Numbered from the stretch's first letter, positions 53,459 through 63,765 are shown. The stretch is DNA of 64,000 nt from Sphingomonas citri (GCF_019429485.1 NZ_JAHXZN010000003.1:248001-312000); one strand, 5' to 3'. Made by a program: numbers and translations. The notes: a model not told the origin generated them from the letters alone.

Positions 53459-54892
53459 GGTACCAACTCCCATCAGGTCCTGCTCGTCCCCGGCAACGTC
53501 GCGTCGCCACGAAGGTTCACCCGCGCACTCCGCCAGCAGCGCCTCCGCCTCGGCCTTGCCCTCCTCGTAGCTGCCCCAATGGTCGGGATCGATCTCCTCC
53601 GGGGTCGGCGGCGTGCGCGCCGCCACGCGGATGCGGCGGATCAGCTCGACCTGGGTCGCGCTGTAAGGCTCGCCGCCGCGGCGACGGTCCCACGCGCCCG
53701 CGGCCTGCTCGTCGCGCGTGCTCCGCGAGGTCGGCGGCGCCGGCACGCCCGCGCGCGCGGCGGCGGCGGTGAACCAGGCGTCGCGTGCGTCGAACAAGGC
53801 GTCATATTCGTCGTCGTCGTAGCGATCGGGGTTGGGGCCCATCGCGCGCGCCTCGGCCGGGGTGAGCGCGCGCGCATAGGCGCGATCGCCCGGCAGGCCC
53901 TGCTCCGTGCCGAAGAAGGCGTAGGGCGGCGGGAAGCGCGTGCGCCAGTCGCGCGCCGCCTCGTCCCACCACACCGGCGCGCCCGAATGTTGCGAATGTT
54001 GAGCCTCGGGCGAGTTCTCGGCCGGCGCCGGATCGGGGGCGGGCGGGGCGAGCATGACCAGCCCGGCCGCCTCGGCGCGCGCCCATTGCGCCGCGCTCCA
54101 CTCGTGACGCGCCGCGGCGTCGAGGTCGGCGACGTCGACGTCCTCGGCGCGCGCGGCGCCGACGCGCTGGAACCGGTCCGCCGCGGCGAGCGCGAGGATC
54201 GGCGCGAGCTCGCGCGCGAGCGCGTCGGCGGCGGCGGGGTCGGGCGAGGCCGTGGCAGCGCCGTCGGGCGCGGTGCAGTCGGCGGAGGCGGTGCCGGCGA
54301 GCAGATCGCGCAGCGCGCCGCTGCGCCGCGCCAGGAACAGCCCGGCGCGCGCGGCGCCGCCCTCCGCCGCGACGCAGTCGAGGAAGGCGTCGAACTCCTG
54401 CGCCACCAGCCGCGCCGCCTGCGCGTCCGCCGCGGGCGCGGACTCGACCTGGCGGTCGAGCCGGTGGAGCAGCCCGAGCGCGAGCCGGTTGTCGTGGCGG
54501 TGGCGCGTGACGGTGCTGCCGTCGGCGCGGACAAGGGTCTCGGTCTGGCCCTCGAGCGCGCGCACCATCAGCGTTTCGGCGACGGCCTCGCGCGCGACCA
54601 GCGTGGCGGCGCGCCAGCCGAGCGCGAAGGCGCTGCCCTTGGCCGAGCGGCGGAAGGCGAAGGCCGAGGTGGCGGAGAGCCCCACGCGCGCGGCGGCGCG
54701 CTCGACGCCATGGCCTTCCGCGATCGCCTCGAGGAAGGCGCGCTGGCGCTCGGCGGACCAGCCGTCGGCGCGGCGCGAGGCGGTGAACGGGGCGGCGAGC
54801 GGGTCGGTGGCGGGGTCGGTGGTGGGGGCGGGGGGCGTCTCAGCCCGGCGGGCGGGGGCGGTGATGCCTTCCATCGGCGACATGACGGTCAT
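53006..54892 (-). CDS. HTH protein running in frame into DUF3597
   Basis: Starting at ATG 54892, the frame stays open for 628 residues through the DUF3597 domain. Residues 1 to about 478 form the HTH protein: WSAERQRAFLEAIAEGHGVERAAARVGLSATSAFAFR (in parts) resembles a terminase-small-subunit-like or homeodomain-like HTH; helical regions rich in Ala and Arg follow, and residues about 295-310 hold AQHSQHSGAPVWW. Near the junction, AGDEQDLMGVGTMSIFG has no stop. Either this is a genuine fusion, or an ancestral stop was lost and DUF3597 is also translated from its own start. An HTH gene of this kind without fusion is what I would expect in sphingomonads. Confidence 0.65.
   Translation of the reverse strand: MTVMSPMEGITAPARRAETPPAPTTDPATDPLAAPFTASRRADGWSAERQRAFLEAIAEGHGVERAAARVGLSATSAFAFRRSAKGSAFALGWRAATLVAREAVAETLMVRALEGQTETLVRADGSTVTRHRHDNRLALGLLHRLDRQVESAPAADAQAARLVAQEFDAFLDCVAAEGGAARAGLFLARRSGALRDLLAGTASADCTAPDGAATASPDPAAADALARELAPILALAAADRFQRVGAARAEDVDVADLDAAARHEWSAAQWARAEAAGLVMLAPPAPDPAPAENSPEAQHSQHSGAPVWWDEAARDWRTRFPPPYAFFGTEQGLPGDRAYARALTPAEARAMGPNPDRYDDDEYDALFDARDAWFTAAAARAGVPAPPTSRSTRDEQAAGAWDRRRGGEPYSATQVELIRRIRVAARTPPTPEEIDPDHWGSYEEGKAEAEALLAECAGEPSWRRDVAGDEQDLMGVGTMSIFGAIKSAIFGDKGPLGGQFGGHKDSPATPATPATPATPATPAAPAAPAAPAAPATPAAPAAPVDVEQVLTATAQAKGNPDLNWRTSIVDLMKLLDIDSSLSNRKELATELGYTGQLDGSAEMNIWLHRAVMRALEQSGGIVPDSLRG
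53985..54003. repeat. GAATGTTG repeat inside the HTH gene
   Basis: GAATGTTGCGAATGTTGAG matches the last two units of the intergenic repeat at 26162-26203. Here it encodes QHSQHS in the HTH protein. Confidence 0.75.
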
Positions 54893-54944
54893 GGGCGCGG
54901 CTCGCTGCGGCTGGTGGAGAGGCGAGGGTGCGCGGTGTTGGAGG

Positions 54945-54955
54945 GTGTAGGACAG
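54945..54955. repeat. GTGTAGGACAG motif upstream of the HTH gene
   Basis: This 11-base motif matches 26295-26305 exactly. It lies 53 bases upstream of the HTH start codon, in its promoter region. The shared motif could be a binding site; 11 bases alone is weak. Confidence 0.4.
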
Positions 54956-54994
54956 AGACGCCGCAATGGGTCGGCGAAAGACGCGCAGGTGGGC

Positions 54995-55027
54995 TTGTCG
55001 GCAGTTATGTAGCTACATAATGTAGGG
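54995..55027 (+). promoter_or_regulatory. Promoter and palindromic operator of the brnTA module
   Basis: TTGTCG (54995-55000) is a plausible -35 box and CATAAT (55016-55021) a -10 box, with a 15-base spacer. TTATGTAGCTACATAA (55005-55020) is a perfect 16-bp palindrome overlapping the -10 box. The brnT ATG starts at 55028, about where transcription should begin, so the mRNA may be leaderless. This arrangement fits autorepression by the BrnT/BrnA complex. Confidence 0.65.
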
Positions 55028-55300
55028 ATGGAGATCAGCTTCGATCCGGAGAAGCGTGCCGCCACGCTGAGGGAACGCGGACTCGATTTCGCCGACGCCG
55101 CCCGGGTGTTCGACGCGCCGAAGTTCGAGTTCGAAGATGACCGCTTCGATTATCCGGAGGTGCGCTGGTCGACGATCGGGCTGCTGGATGACCGAATGGT
55201 CGTGGTGATCTGGACCGAGGCCGAAAGTGGCCGTCGTGTCCTGTCGATGAGGAAGGCCAATGAGCGAGAACAAGCACGATATCGCGGCAAGCTCGCTTGA
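55028..55300 (+). CDS. brnT: BrnT family toxin
   Basis: This 90-residue protein has the BrnT hallmarks: ISFDPEKRAATLRERGLDF, FEDDRFDYPEVRW and VVVIWTEAESGRRVLSMRKANEREQARY (in parts). BrnT is a RelE-fold ribonuclease toxin that cuts mRNA. The last 41 bases overlap the start of brnA, which implies coupled translation. The start lacks an RBS and lies close to the operator palindrome, in agreement with a leaderless transcript. Confidence 0.93.
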   Translation: MEISFDPEKRAATLRERGLDFADAARVFDAPKFEFEDDRFDYPEVRWSTIGLLDDRMVVVIWTEAESGRRVLSMRKANEREQARYRGKLA

Positions 55301-55559
55301 TCCGGCGGATGACGCGCCGGAGTGGACGGACGAGATGTTCGAGATCGCCGAGTTCTCGATCGGCGGCAAGGTCATCCGCCCGGCGACGGGCTATCTCGGC
55401 CCGAACGGCGTGGTGCGCGGGCGCCCTCCGCTGCGCGCGCGCGCCAAGCAGCAGGTGACGCTGCGGCTCGACCCCGACGTGGTCGAGCGCTTCCGCGCCG
55501 ATGGGCCGGGGTGGCAGGGACGGATCAACGAGGCGCTGCGGAAGGCGGTGGGGCTGTGA
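55260..55559 (+). CDS. brnA: BrnA family antitoxin
   Basis: The 99-residue antitoxin has the N-terminal toxin-binding region (DAPEWTDEMFEIAEFSIGGKV) and the C-terminal ribbon-helix-helix RAKQQVTLRLDPDVVERFRA...WQGRINEALRKAV. It neutralises BrnT and binds the operator. Part of the RHH coding sequence recurs as a decayed copy at 56675-56712. A possible second hypothetical gene begins 64 bases downstream. Confidence 0.93.
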   Translation: MSENKHDIAASSLDPADDAPEWTDEMFEIAEFSIGGKVIRPATGYLGPNGVVRGRPPLRARAKQQVTLRLDPDVVERFRADGPGWQGRINEALRKAVGL

Positions 55560-55623
55560 TGTCGAACTGCAGCGTCCGCTCGGCCGACCCGTCGTTCGGC
55601 AGAATAGTGCGTGCGCGGGGCTG

Positions 55624-56106
55624 ATGGTGGGTGAGCTGAGACGCTACGAGATCTTCGCCGACTATTTCCAGTTCTACCTTTGGGACGGGCGCTACCATCC
55701 CGACGATCTCGGCGTCTTCACCGATGAGGAATGCGCGCGGCACGTCAAGGTGGCGCCGCACGTGGTCCTCATCATGCCAGTCCGCAACATGACAGTGCCG
55801 GTCCTACTCGACCTATGCGACGCTGCGCCAGCCGATCCCGATCCCATCGAGTGGGATCATGTTGTCGACGTCAGCCTGGCGCTACCGTCGGGCGAGCTGG
55901 AGCTAGAAGGTTGGCAGGAAGAGCCGATCGACCGGATCCCGGTCGCGCCGGGCAGCTATCGTGTTCGGGTCTGCATGGCCGGTCTCGACACGCTGAGCGA
56001 GAACGGGCTCGAAGGCGACGACCATTATCGACTGACGCTCTGGCCCGCGCCCGAGGCGCCAATCGTCGTCTGGAAACAGCATGCGCCGCTGCCGGATCGA
56101 TCGTGA
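55624..56106 (+). CDS. Conserved hypothetical protein, possible immunity-type
   Basis: This 160-residue acidic protein starts at ATG 55624. It opens LRRYEIFADYFQFYLWDG and has PVRNMTVPVLLDLCDA, EWDHVVDVSLALPSGELEL, and SYRVRVCMAGLDTLSENGLEGDDHYRL (in parts). I recall the pattern as a widespread family of unknown function. It has no signal peptide or enzyme motif. Small acidic proteins in toxin-rich regions are often immunity proteins, but this is speculative. It follows brnTA on the same strand. Confidence 0.7.
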   Translation: MVGELRRYEIFADYFQFYLWDGRYHPDDLGVFTDEECARHVKVAPHVVLIMPVRNMTVPVLLDLCDAAPADPDPIEWDHVVDVSLALPSGELELEGWQEEPIDRIPVAPGSYRVRVCMAGLDTLSENGLEGDDHYRLTLWPAPEAPIVVWKQHAPLPDRS

Positions 56107-56206
56107 TCGCGGCGACGCGTTCTCCGTCGAGCGTGTGGTCCGGCCGATATAATCGGACATAGCGAGCCGGTCGGCGTGGCATCGTACGCTCAGACGAGTG
56201 GGAGCA

Positions 56207-56383
56207 TCATCTCCCGCGATGCCGCTCGATGATCGCCCGCGCCATCGCCATCACTTCCTCATGCGGGATGCCCGGCTCGGTCGAGGCCATCGCCTTCTCG
56301 ACCTTGGCGCGGAACCACGCGTCATAGGCGGCGGCCTCGTCGTGCGGCGACACGGTGACCGTGTCGGCTGGTAGCTTCGGCAT
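56207..56383 (-). CDS. StbD/RelB-like antitoxin, orphan
   Basis: The 58-residue protein starts at ATG 56383 (MPKLPADTVTVSP). The core AAYDAWFRAKVEKAMASTEPG (in parts) and PHEEVMAMARAIIERHRGR is a stability-determinant antitoxin pattern. A longer in-frame start at 56446 is less likely. No toxin partner is visible next to it: the neighbouring DNA is repetitive. It may be a relic of a parE/relE-type module. Confidence 0.65.
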   Translation of the reverse strand: MPKLPADTVTVSPHDEAAAYDAWFRAKVEKAMASTEPGIPHEEVMAMARAIIERHRGR

Positions 56384-56474
56384 CACCGCATCATACAGGA
56401 CGGCGGCGATGCGCGGAAGCGCGCTCGCCGTTCGGCCGCGGCGCATGGCCCCAGGGTGGGGATCGTTGCGAAAT

Positions 56475-56561
56475 GTGCTCCTGCGGAAGCAGGAACCTAG
56501 GGTTCACACGCTGCAAGATGTTGCTCTGCTCGGCCCTGGGTTCCGGCGTTCGCCGGAACAC
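56475..56561. repeat. Imperfect palindromic element
   Basis: Left arm GTGCTCCTGCGGAAGCAGG and right arm TTCCGGCGTTCGCCGGAACAC pair over about 28 bases with mismatches. Its halves resemble families A (GGCGAACGCCGG) and C (GCTCCTGCG..GCAGG). Confidence 0.6.
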
Positions 56562-56674
56562 GGTCATCAAACCCGTAAGTTGCACAATCTCGCCACGATC
56601 CCAGATCGGCGAGGCTCGAGCAGTTCGCTCGGCGAACGAAGCGCCGACCCGCGCTGGGCGATCGCCGCTCCGCT

Positions 56675-56712
56675 CGCGCCAAGCAGCAGATGACGCTGCG
56701 GCTCGACCCCCG
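56675..56712 (+). pseudogene. brnA ribbon-helix-helix fragment
   Basis: A 36-base block reads as RAKQQMTLRLDP in one frame, matching the live brnA (RAKQQVTLRLDP) with one nucleotide difference. The sequence beyond diverges and loses the frame. It is a remnant of a duplicated brnA, about 1.2 kb downstream of the intact gene. Confidence 0.7.
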
Positions 56713-56723
56713 TGATGACGTGT

Positions 56724-56924
56724 CTACCAGTCTGCCCCGAGCTGATGAAGCGCCTCAAGGAGCGCCCGTTTGCTCGTCGATCGTCGGTTGCCGGCGTTTC
56801 GCGGCATGTCCGGCTCGCCGAGCTCTTCCCGTCGCACCGACAGACGGGACACGAGATCGTCGTGCGCGATCACACGACCCTGCCAGTCGGCCGCGATGTC
56901 AGTCTTCGAGGTCGGCGACGCCAT
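56724..56924 (-). CDS. Small partner protein of the nucleotidyltransferase
   Basis: The 66-residue protein starts at ATG 56924 inside the end of the nucleotidyltransferase gene (26-base overlap) and stops at 56724. The sequence MASPTSKTDIAADWQGRVIAHDDLVSR has a polar N terminus and a helical end KRALLEALHQLGADW. No known family was recognised. Tight overlap with the nucleotidyltransferase suggests a two-gene cassette, probably antitoxin/toxin-like; which is which is unknown. Confidence 0.5.
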   Translation of the reverse strand: MASPTSKTDIAADWQGRVIAHDDLVSRLSVRREELGEPDMPRNAGNRRSTSKRALLEALHQLGADW

Positions 56925-57443
56925 GATCGTCTCCCGCTTCGCGGCGGATACGCTCTTCCAGATAGACTCGATCGAGGTCGGGATGAAGCCGGAACAAGGT
57001 TCGCGCCTGGAGCAGCATCTCGGGTGCGGTCCCGGAGACATATTGGCCCATGCGGTCGGCGATCAGGTCCTCCACCGGGATGATCGCGAAGGCGGCCTCG
57101 GGTGCCAGCCCGCTGACCAAGAGCAAGCGGCTCCGATCATTGGCGCCGCCGAACGGCGTTGCGGCCACTACCTCGACCCCCAGCCGGAGGTCGGGATGGA
57201 GCCAGCCTAGCGTATGACCCACTCCCGCTGGCCTGACGAACCCGAGCCGTACCAGCTCCTCCTCGAGCTCGGCCTGGACCGGCGACGTGAGGTCGAGATC
57301 ACCGGTCATCAGCGCGCTACCGGAGAAATATTCGGCGGCGGCCCCACCGACGAGGATCGGCCGCGGCAGGCCGCGCGCCCGCATCGCCTCATTCACTCGC
57401 GCGAGCAACGCCAACGCGCGCAGCAGCTCGGGCCGGTGCGGCA

Positions 57444-57444
<1 letters not shown>
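56899..57444 (-). CDS. Nucleotidyltransferase-fold protein (DUF6036/AbiEii-like)
   Basis: This 181-residue protein has the minimal nucleotidyltransferase motif: PILVGGAAAEYFSGSALMTGDLDLTS (in parts), with Gly33-Gly34 and Asp49-x-Asp51, and later FGGANDRSRLLLVSGLAP and IPVEDLIADRMGQY. Proteins like this transfer nucleotides to RNA, tRNA or proteins and occur as toxins in toxin-antitoxin systems. Its ATG (57444) overlaps the TAA of uvrA, so translation is coupled. A 66-residue partner overlaps its end. Confidence 0.8.
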
Positions 57445-60365
<2,921 letters not shown>

Positions 60366-60487
60366 GCGGTTGTTTGTTCCAGATTTGTTCGGGCAGGTCC
60401 AGCGCCGGGCGCTTGCCCGCGCGATGTGGGACGCTAGGCTGCGGGCGACAAGGCGCGCCGGAGCACGCGCCGGCACGGGAGCGGGCG

Positions 60488-61452
60488 ATGCAACAGGCTG
60501 GGCGGCAGGCCGAGCGGCGGGGCGGGCGTGAGCGCGGGCGAGCGGCGCGCCGCGGGGTGACCGCGACGCGCGCGCTGGCCGGCGCGGCGCTGCTGGGGAG
60601 CGCGCTCGCGCTCGCCGCCGCGGCGCCGCCCGACCCTGCGCCGCTCGCGCCGCAGGGCAAATGGGTGGTCAATTACGGCGAGCGCGGCTGCGCGATGGCG
60701 CGCGCCTTCGGCCCGGCGAGCGCGCCGGTGATCGTGGCGTGGCGCTCGCTGCCGTTCAGCGACCGCGTCGAGCTCAGCGTGCAGCGCCGCCTCGGCCAGC
60801 GCGGGCTGCGCCGCGGCGTGCTCCGGATCGCGGTGGAGGGGCGCGGCGACGAGACCAGCTACGAGGCGTTCAACGGCACCGGCGACAAGCGTCGCACGCT
60901 GCGCGGCTGGACCAGCCCGGCGCTGTTCGCGGACCTGCCCGAGCGCGCGGTGCTGACGCTCACCCCCTGAGCGAGCCCGCGCTGGCGGTGTCGCTGGTCG
61001 GCACCGCGCGCGCGCTCGCCGCGCTGGCGCGCTGCAACGACGATATCGCGAAGACCTGGGGCATCGCACCGGGCGAGCGCGAGGCGGTGGCGACCGAGGC
61101 GCAGCCGCGCGGCGACCCGACGCGCTTCGTCGGCCCCGCGGATTACGCCAAGGCGGCGGTGGCGCGCGGCGAGCTTGGCACCTCGGCGCAGCTGTGGACG
61201 ATCGACACCGACGGGCGCGTCAGCGCGTGCCGCACCGTGATCCCGAGCGGCAGCGAGGCGCTCGACAAGGCCGGCTGCGACGCGGCGCGGCTGCGCGCGC
61301 GGTTCACCCCCGCGATGGGGCGCGACGGCCGGCCGATGACGAGCCACACCACCCAGGTGATCAAATGGGAGCTGCGCGGCGCCTGGCAGGACGATCCCGC
61401 CTATCGCGCCTATGTGCGCCAGCGCCGCGAGGCCGCGCGCGCCGAGGGTTGA
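60488..61452 (+). pseudogene. Exported TonB-C-like protein gene, frameshifted
   Basis: The first part (from 60488, or GTG 60557) encodes a signal peptide ([20 protein letters not shown]) and a beta-rich domain, ending in VLTLTP at a stop (60968-60970). Beyond the CCCCC run just before that stop, the -1 frame continues without interruption: LSEPALAVSLVGTARALAAL, CNDDIAKTWG, then a TonB C-terminal-like end CDAARLRARFTPAMGRDGRP and HTTQVIKWELRG. A missing C (or extra slip) explains the break. It may be a pseudogene, a sequencing error, or a programmed frameshift. Confidence 0.65.
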
Positions 61453-61497
61453 TCGCCCGCGCCCGTGTCTTACCTCTGTGGCACACAGGAGGTGCGC

Positions 61498-61935
61498 ATG
61501 GGCAAGAAGAAGGGTGCGGACGGCAAGGGTTCCGGCGGGGGCTCGGGCGGGCGCGCCGGCAAGGACGCGGGCAAAAGCACGGGCCGGTCGGCGAAGCTGC
61601 CCAAGGAGCTGTTCGGCGTGAAGCTGCCCAAGGAGCTGCGCCGCCAGGGCGAGGCGTGGATCGAGCGCGCCCAGTCGCCCGCGGGCCAGCAGGCGATCGC
61701 GAGCGCGCTGACCGCGGTGGCGGGCGTCGCCGCGAGCGCGGTCGCGGCCAAGGCGGCGGAGAAGGCCGCGAAGAGCGCGGCGCCGGCGGGAGGCGCGGGC
61801 GAGGCGCAAGGTGCGGGCGCGGGGGCCGCGGCGGCGGGCGCCGGCGGTGGCCAGCGCACGCGCGAGCAGGAGATCGGGGACGCGGTGACGCGGGTGGCGA
61901 CGGCGTTCTTCGGTGGGTTGAAGGGGCGGGGGTGA
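61498..61935 (+). CDS. Hypothetical Lys/Ala/Gly-rich protein
   Basis: The 145-residue protein starts at ATG 61498 with a strong AGGAGG site six bases upstream. N terminus is basic and Gly-rich (MGKKKGADGKGSGGGSGG); LPKELFGVKLPKELRRQGEAW follows; then a long Ala-rich helix (AIASALTAVAGVAASAVAAKAA) and a Gly/Ala tail before REQEIGDAVTRVATAFFGGL. No family was recognised. The Ala-rich helix may insert in a membrane or bundle. Confidence 0.6.
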   Translation: MGKKKGADGKGSGGGSGGRAGKDAGKSTGRSAKLPKELFGVKLPKELRRQGEAWIERAQSPAGQQAIASALTAVAGVAASAVAAKAAEKAAKSAAPAGGAGEAQGAGAGAAAAGAGGGQRTREQEIGDAVTRVATAFFGGLKGRG

Positions 61936-61945
61936 GTGGCTTGAA

Positions 61946-62677
61946 CTAAGCCACAGAAGCCGTGGGCATCTCGTTCCACTCCCGTCCGTCAAGTTCTCGG
62001 CCACCTGACTTTGGCCGGAAACCACCCCACTGCTTGAAAAAGAACGGTACTGATTGCCTTGAACACTCGTCGCGGACCTCACGCGCCCAATCGATGTGCA
62101 TTGGGCGCGCACGCGCGCCACTTTCCCCACCGGCGATGACCCAATGGATGCCTTCAAGGTTCATCGCGCCAACAGCGCCGATCAAGGGTTCAATCGAAAG
62201 GAACCTGACTGCCTCCGGAGATTGGCGAAGGTGCTCAATACGCGACTTGGCCTCGGCGCTCTCTACAGAAACTCCGATCCAAATATGCGACGGGACCGCA
62301 GCTGCTTGGTAGCGCTGCTTTAGATAGTCCCTCAGCAACGATGATCGCTTTGTAAGAACTTGAAAGGTATGCCAATCAGCCCTTTCCATGGTGGTGAAGA
62401 CACCATCGATGAAATCTTTTGGAATGGCTTTGTGAAAAAGATCGCTCATCGAATTCACGAAAATCATGCGCGGGCGACGCCACGCGAACGGCTGCTCTAA
62501 GCGCTCCGGGCGCAACTGTAAGTCGAAGCCATTTTCAAAGGGATGGCCGGGAACCCCTCGGAATCTCTCGGCGAAGCGGGCAGCATAGCAATTTTCACAA
62601 CCGGCCGTGATCTTTGTGCATCCGGTCACGGGATTCCACGTCGAATCGGTCCATTCAATTGCACTATCGTGTGCCAC
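61946..62677 (-). CDS. DUF5131 (phage Gp37/Gp68) family protein, three-Cys motif
   Basis: This 243-residue protein, read from the GTG at 62677 (MAHDSAIEWTDSTWNPVTGC), has Cys20, Cys27 and Cys30 in CTKITAGCENCYA (CX6CX2C), and FLSIEPLIGAV, GGESGARARP and FFFKQWGGF. This set defines the phage Gp37/Gp68 DUF5131 family, thought to be radical-SAM-like by its cysteine motif. An ATG at 62719 would add 14 residues but gives a non-family N terminus. Composition is AT-richer than the backbone. It is divergent from a TcmP gene. Confidence 0.9.
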   Translation of the reverse strand: MAHDSAIEWTDSTWNPVTGCTKITAGCENCYAARFAERFRGVPGHPFENGFDLQLRPERLEQPFAWRRPRMIFVNSMSDLFHKAIPKDFIDGVFTTMERADWHTFQVLTKRSSLLRDYLKQRYQAAAVPSHIWIGVSVESAEAKSRIEHLRQSPEAVRFLSIEPLIGAVGAMNLEGIHWVIAGGESGARARPMHIDWAREVRDECSRQSVPFFFKQWGGFRPKSGGRELDGREWNEMPTASVA

Positions 62678-62750
62678 GCTACTTCCATCCTCAGCGGAAC
62701 ATCGGTAGAACAATGCCACTTACCGAATCGCGATGCAAGGGCAGATCGGC

Positions 62751-62796
62751 TTGCAGCTGCCTACTGTCCTGGAGCTTGCAACCATAGTAGCTGCAA
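62751..62796. promoter_or_regulatory. Imperfect inverted repeat in the DUF5131-TcmP divergent region
   Basis: TTGCAGCT (62751-62758) pairs with AGCTGCAA (62789-62796), and the adjoining CTACT with AGTAG. It sits between the two divergent starts and could be an operator controlling both genes. Confidence 0.4.
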
Positions 62797-62820
62797 ACAC
62801 GAGCTCGTGGAGCTTTGCTG

Positions 62821-63765
62821 ATGACATTTGATGACCGGGTTGAGCATAGCTTTGGTGGTAGCTGGACTGAGGTCAAACTAAACGCAGTAGCTGATTACCT
62901 ACAGTTTTTTACCACGGCGTTGCGTAACGTCCCTAAGCCAGAAGATCCCTTTGAGACTTGGTACGTAGACGCTTTCGCTGGAACCGGCGATCGAACCGTC
63001 GAGATTGAAACTGGCGGCCTTTTTGAAGGTAGTTACGGTTTGGTCGAGCGTGGTCGGCTCGAGGGCTCCGCGCGGCGAGCGCTAGCCGTCGATCCACCTT
63101 TCAAGCATCTTGTTTTGATTGAGAAAAATGCTCGACGCTTCTCTGCTTTGTCCAGAATCAGGGACGAGTACCCTGAGCGAGACGTAAGATGCCTTCGTGG
63201 CGACGCCAACGTTGAGCTTCGGCGTCTCTTCGCTGAGGGGCCGTGGATCGATCGAAGAAGGGCAAGCTTGCAGCGAGCAGTTGTTTTTCTGGACCCGTAC
63301 GGCATGTCTGTGGAGTGGTCGACGTTGCGCTTGTTGGCCGATACGAGGCGTGCGGATGTCTGGTATCTTTTCCCTCTCCATGCGGCGCTTAGGCAGCTAA
63401 GTCACAATCACTCTGCGCTGGATCGGGGTAAGCGCGAGGCTCTAAACGAGGTTTTCGGTACGGCTGACTGGGAAGATCACTTCTATCGGTTCAAAGCACA
63501 GCATGGCGATCTTTTTAGTTTCGCTCCCGATCCCTCGCTGAACCGTCTGGCTGACGCTGAGAAGGTCGAGGAGTTCGTTGCGGAGCGATTGCGTTCTATA
63601 TTCAGCTTTGTGTCTATGCCCATCCCGCTGCTTGCCAAGCGCAAGCTTAGAATGTTTTCGCTCTTTCTCTTGAGTGGCAATCCAAGTGAGAAGGCGATCT
63701 CTCTGATCAAAAAGGGCGTCGACGCGCAGGTGAAGAAGTATGGAGGCGGCCGCTTTCGGACATAG
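62821..63765 (+). CDS. tcmP: Three-Cys-motif partner protein TcmP
   Basis: The 314-residue protein starts at ATG 62821 with a GTGGAG-type RBS. It opens GGSWTEVKLNAVADYLQFF and has WYVDAFAGTGDRT, a SAM-binding-like motif I, HLVLIEKNARRFSAL, and VFLDPYGMSVEW, a DPYG motif IV-like segment, as in the TcmP family. The C-terminal half (about 200-314) is helical. TcmP genes are found next to three-Cys DUF5131 genes; here the pair is divergent. Composition is AT-richer than the surrounding genome, suggesting horizontal acquisition. Confidence 0.9.
   Translation: MTFDDRVEHSFGGSWTEVKLNAVADYLQFFTTALRNVPKPEDPFETWYVDAFAGTGDRTVEIETGGLFEGSYGLVERGRLEGSARRALAVDPPFKHLVLIEKNARRFSALSRIRDEYPERDVRCLRGDANVELRRLFAEGPWIDRRRASLQRAVVFLDPYGMSVEWSTLRLLADTRRADVWYLFPLHAALRQLSHNHSALDRGKREALNEVFGTADWEDHFYRFKAQHGDLFSFAPDPSLNRLADAEKVEEFVAERLRSIFSFVSMPIPLLAKRKLRMFSLFLLSGNPSEKAISLIKKGVDAQVKKYGGGRFRT

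Larger units (their letters stand above)
56384..56723. other. Non-coding stretch with repeat and decayed antitoxin fragment
   Basis: No supported gene in these 340 bases. It holds an imperfect palindromic element (56475-56561) and a 36-base match to brnA (56675-56710). The left part of the region may once have held the toxin partner of the StbD-like antitoxin, but no trace is recognisable. Confidence 0.45.

Noticed and set aside
55501-55623. N-terminal extension of the hypothetical protein at 55624 into brnA
   Set aside because: The extension overlaps the brnA end in another frame and lacks family-like sequence; ATG 55624 gives a natural start.
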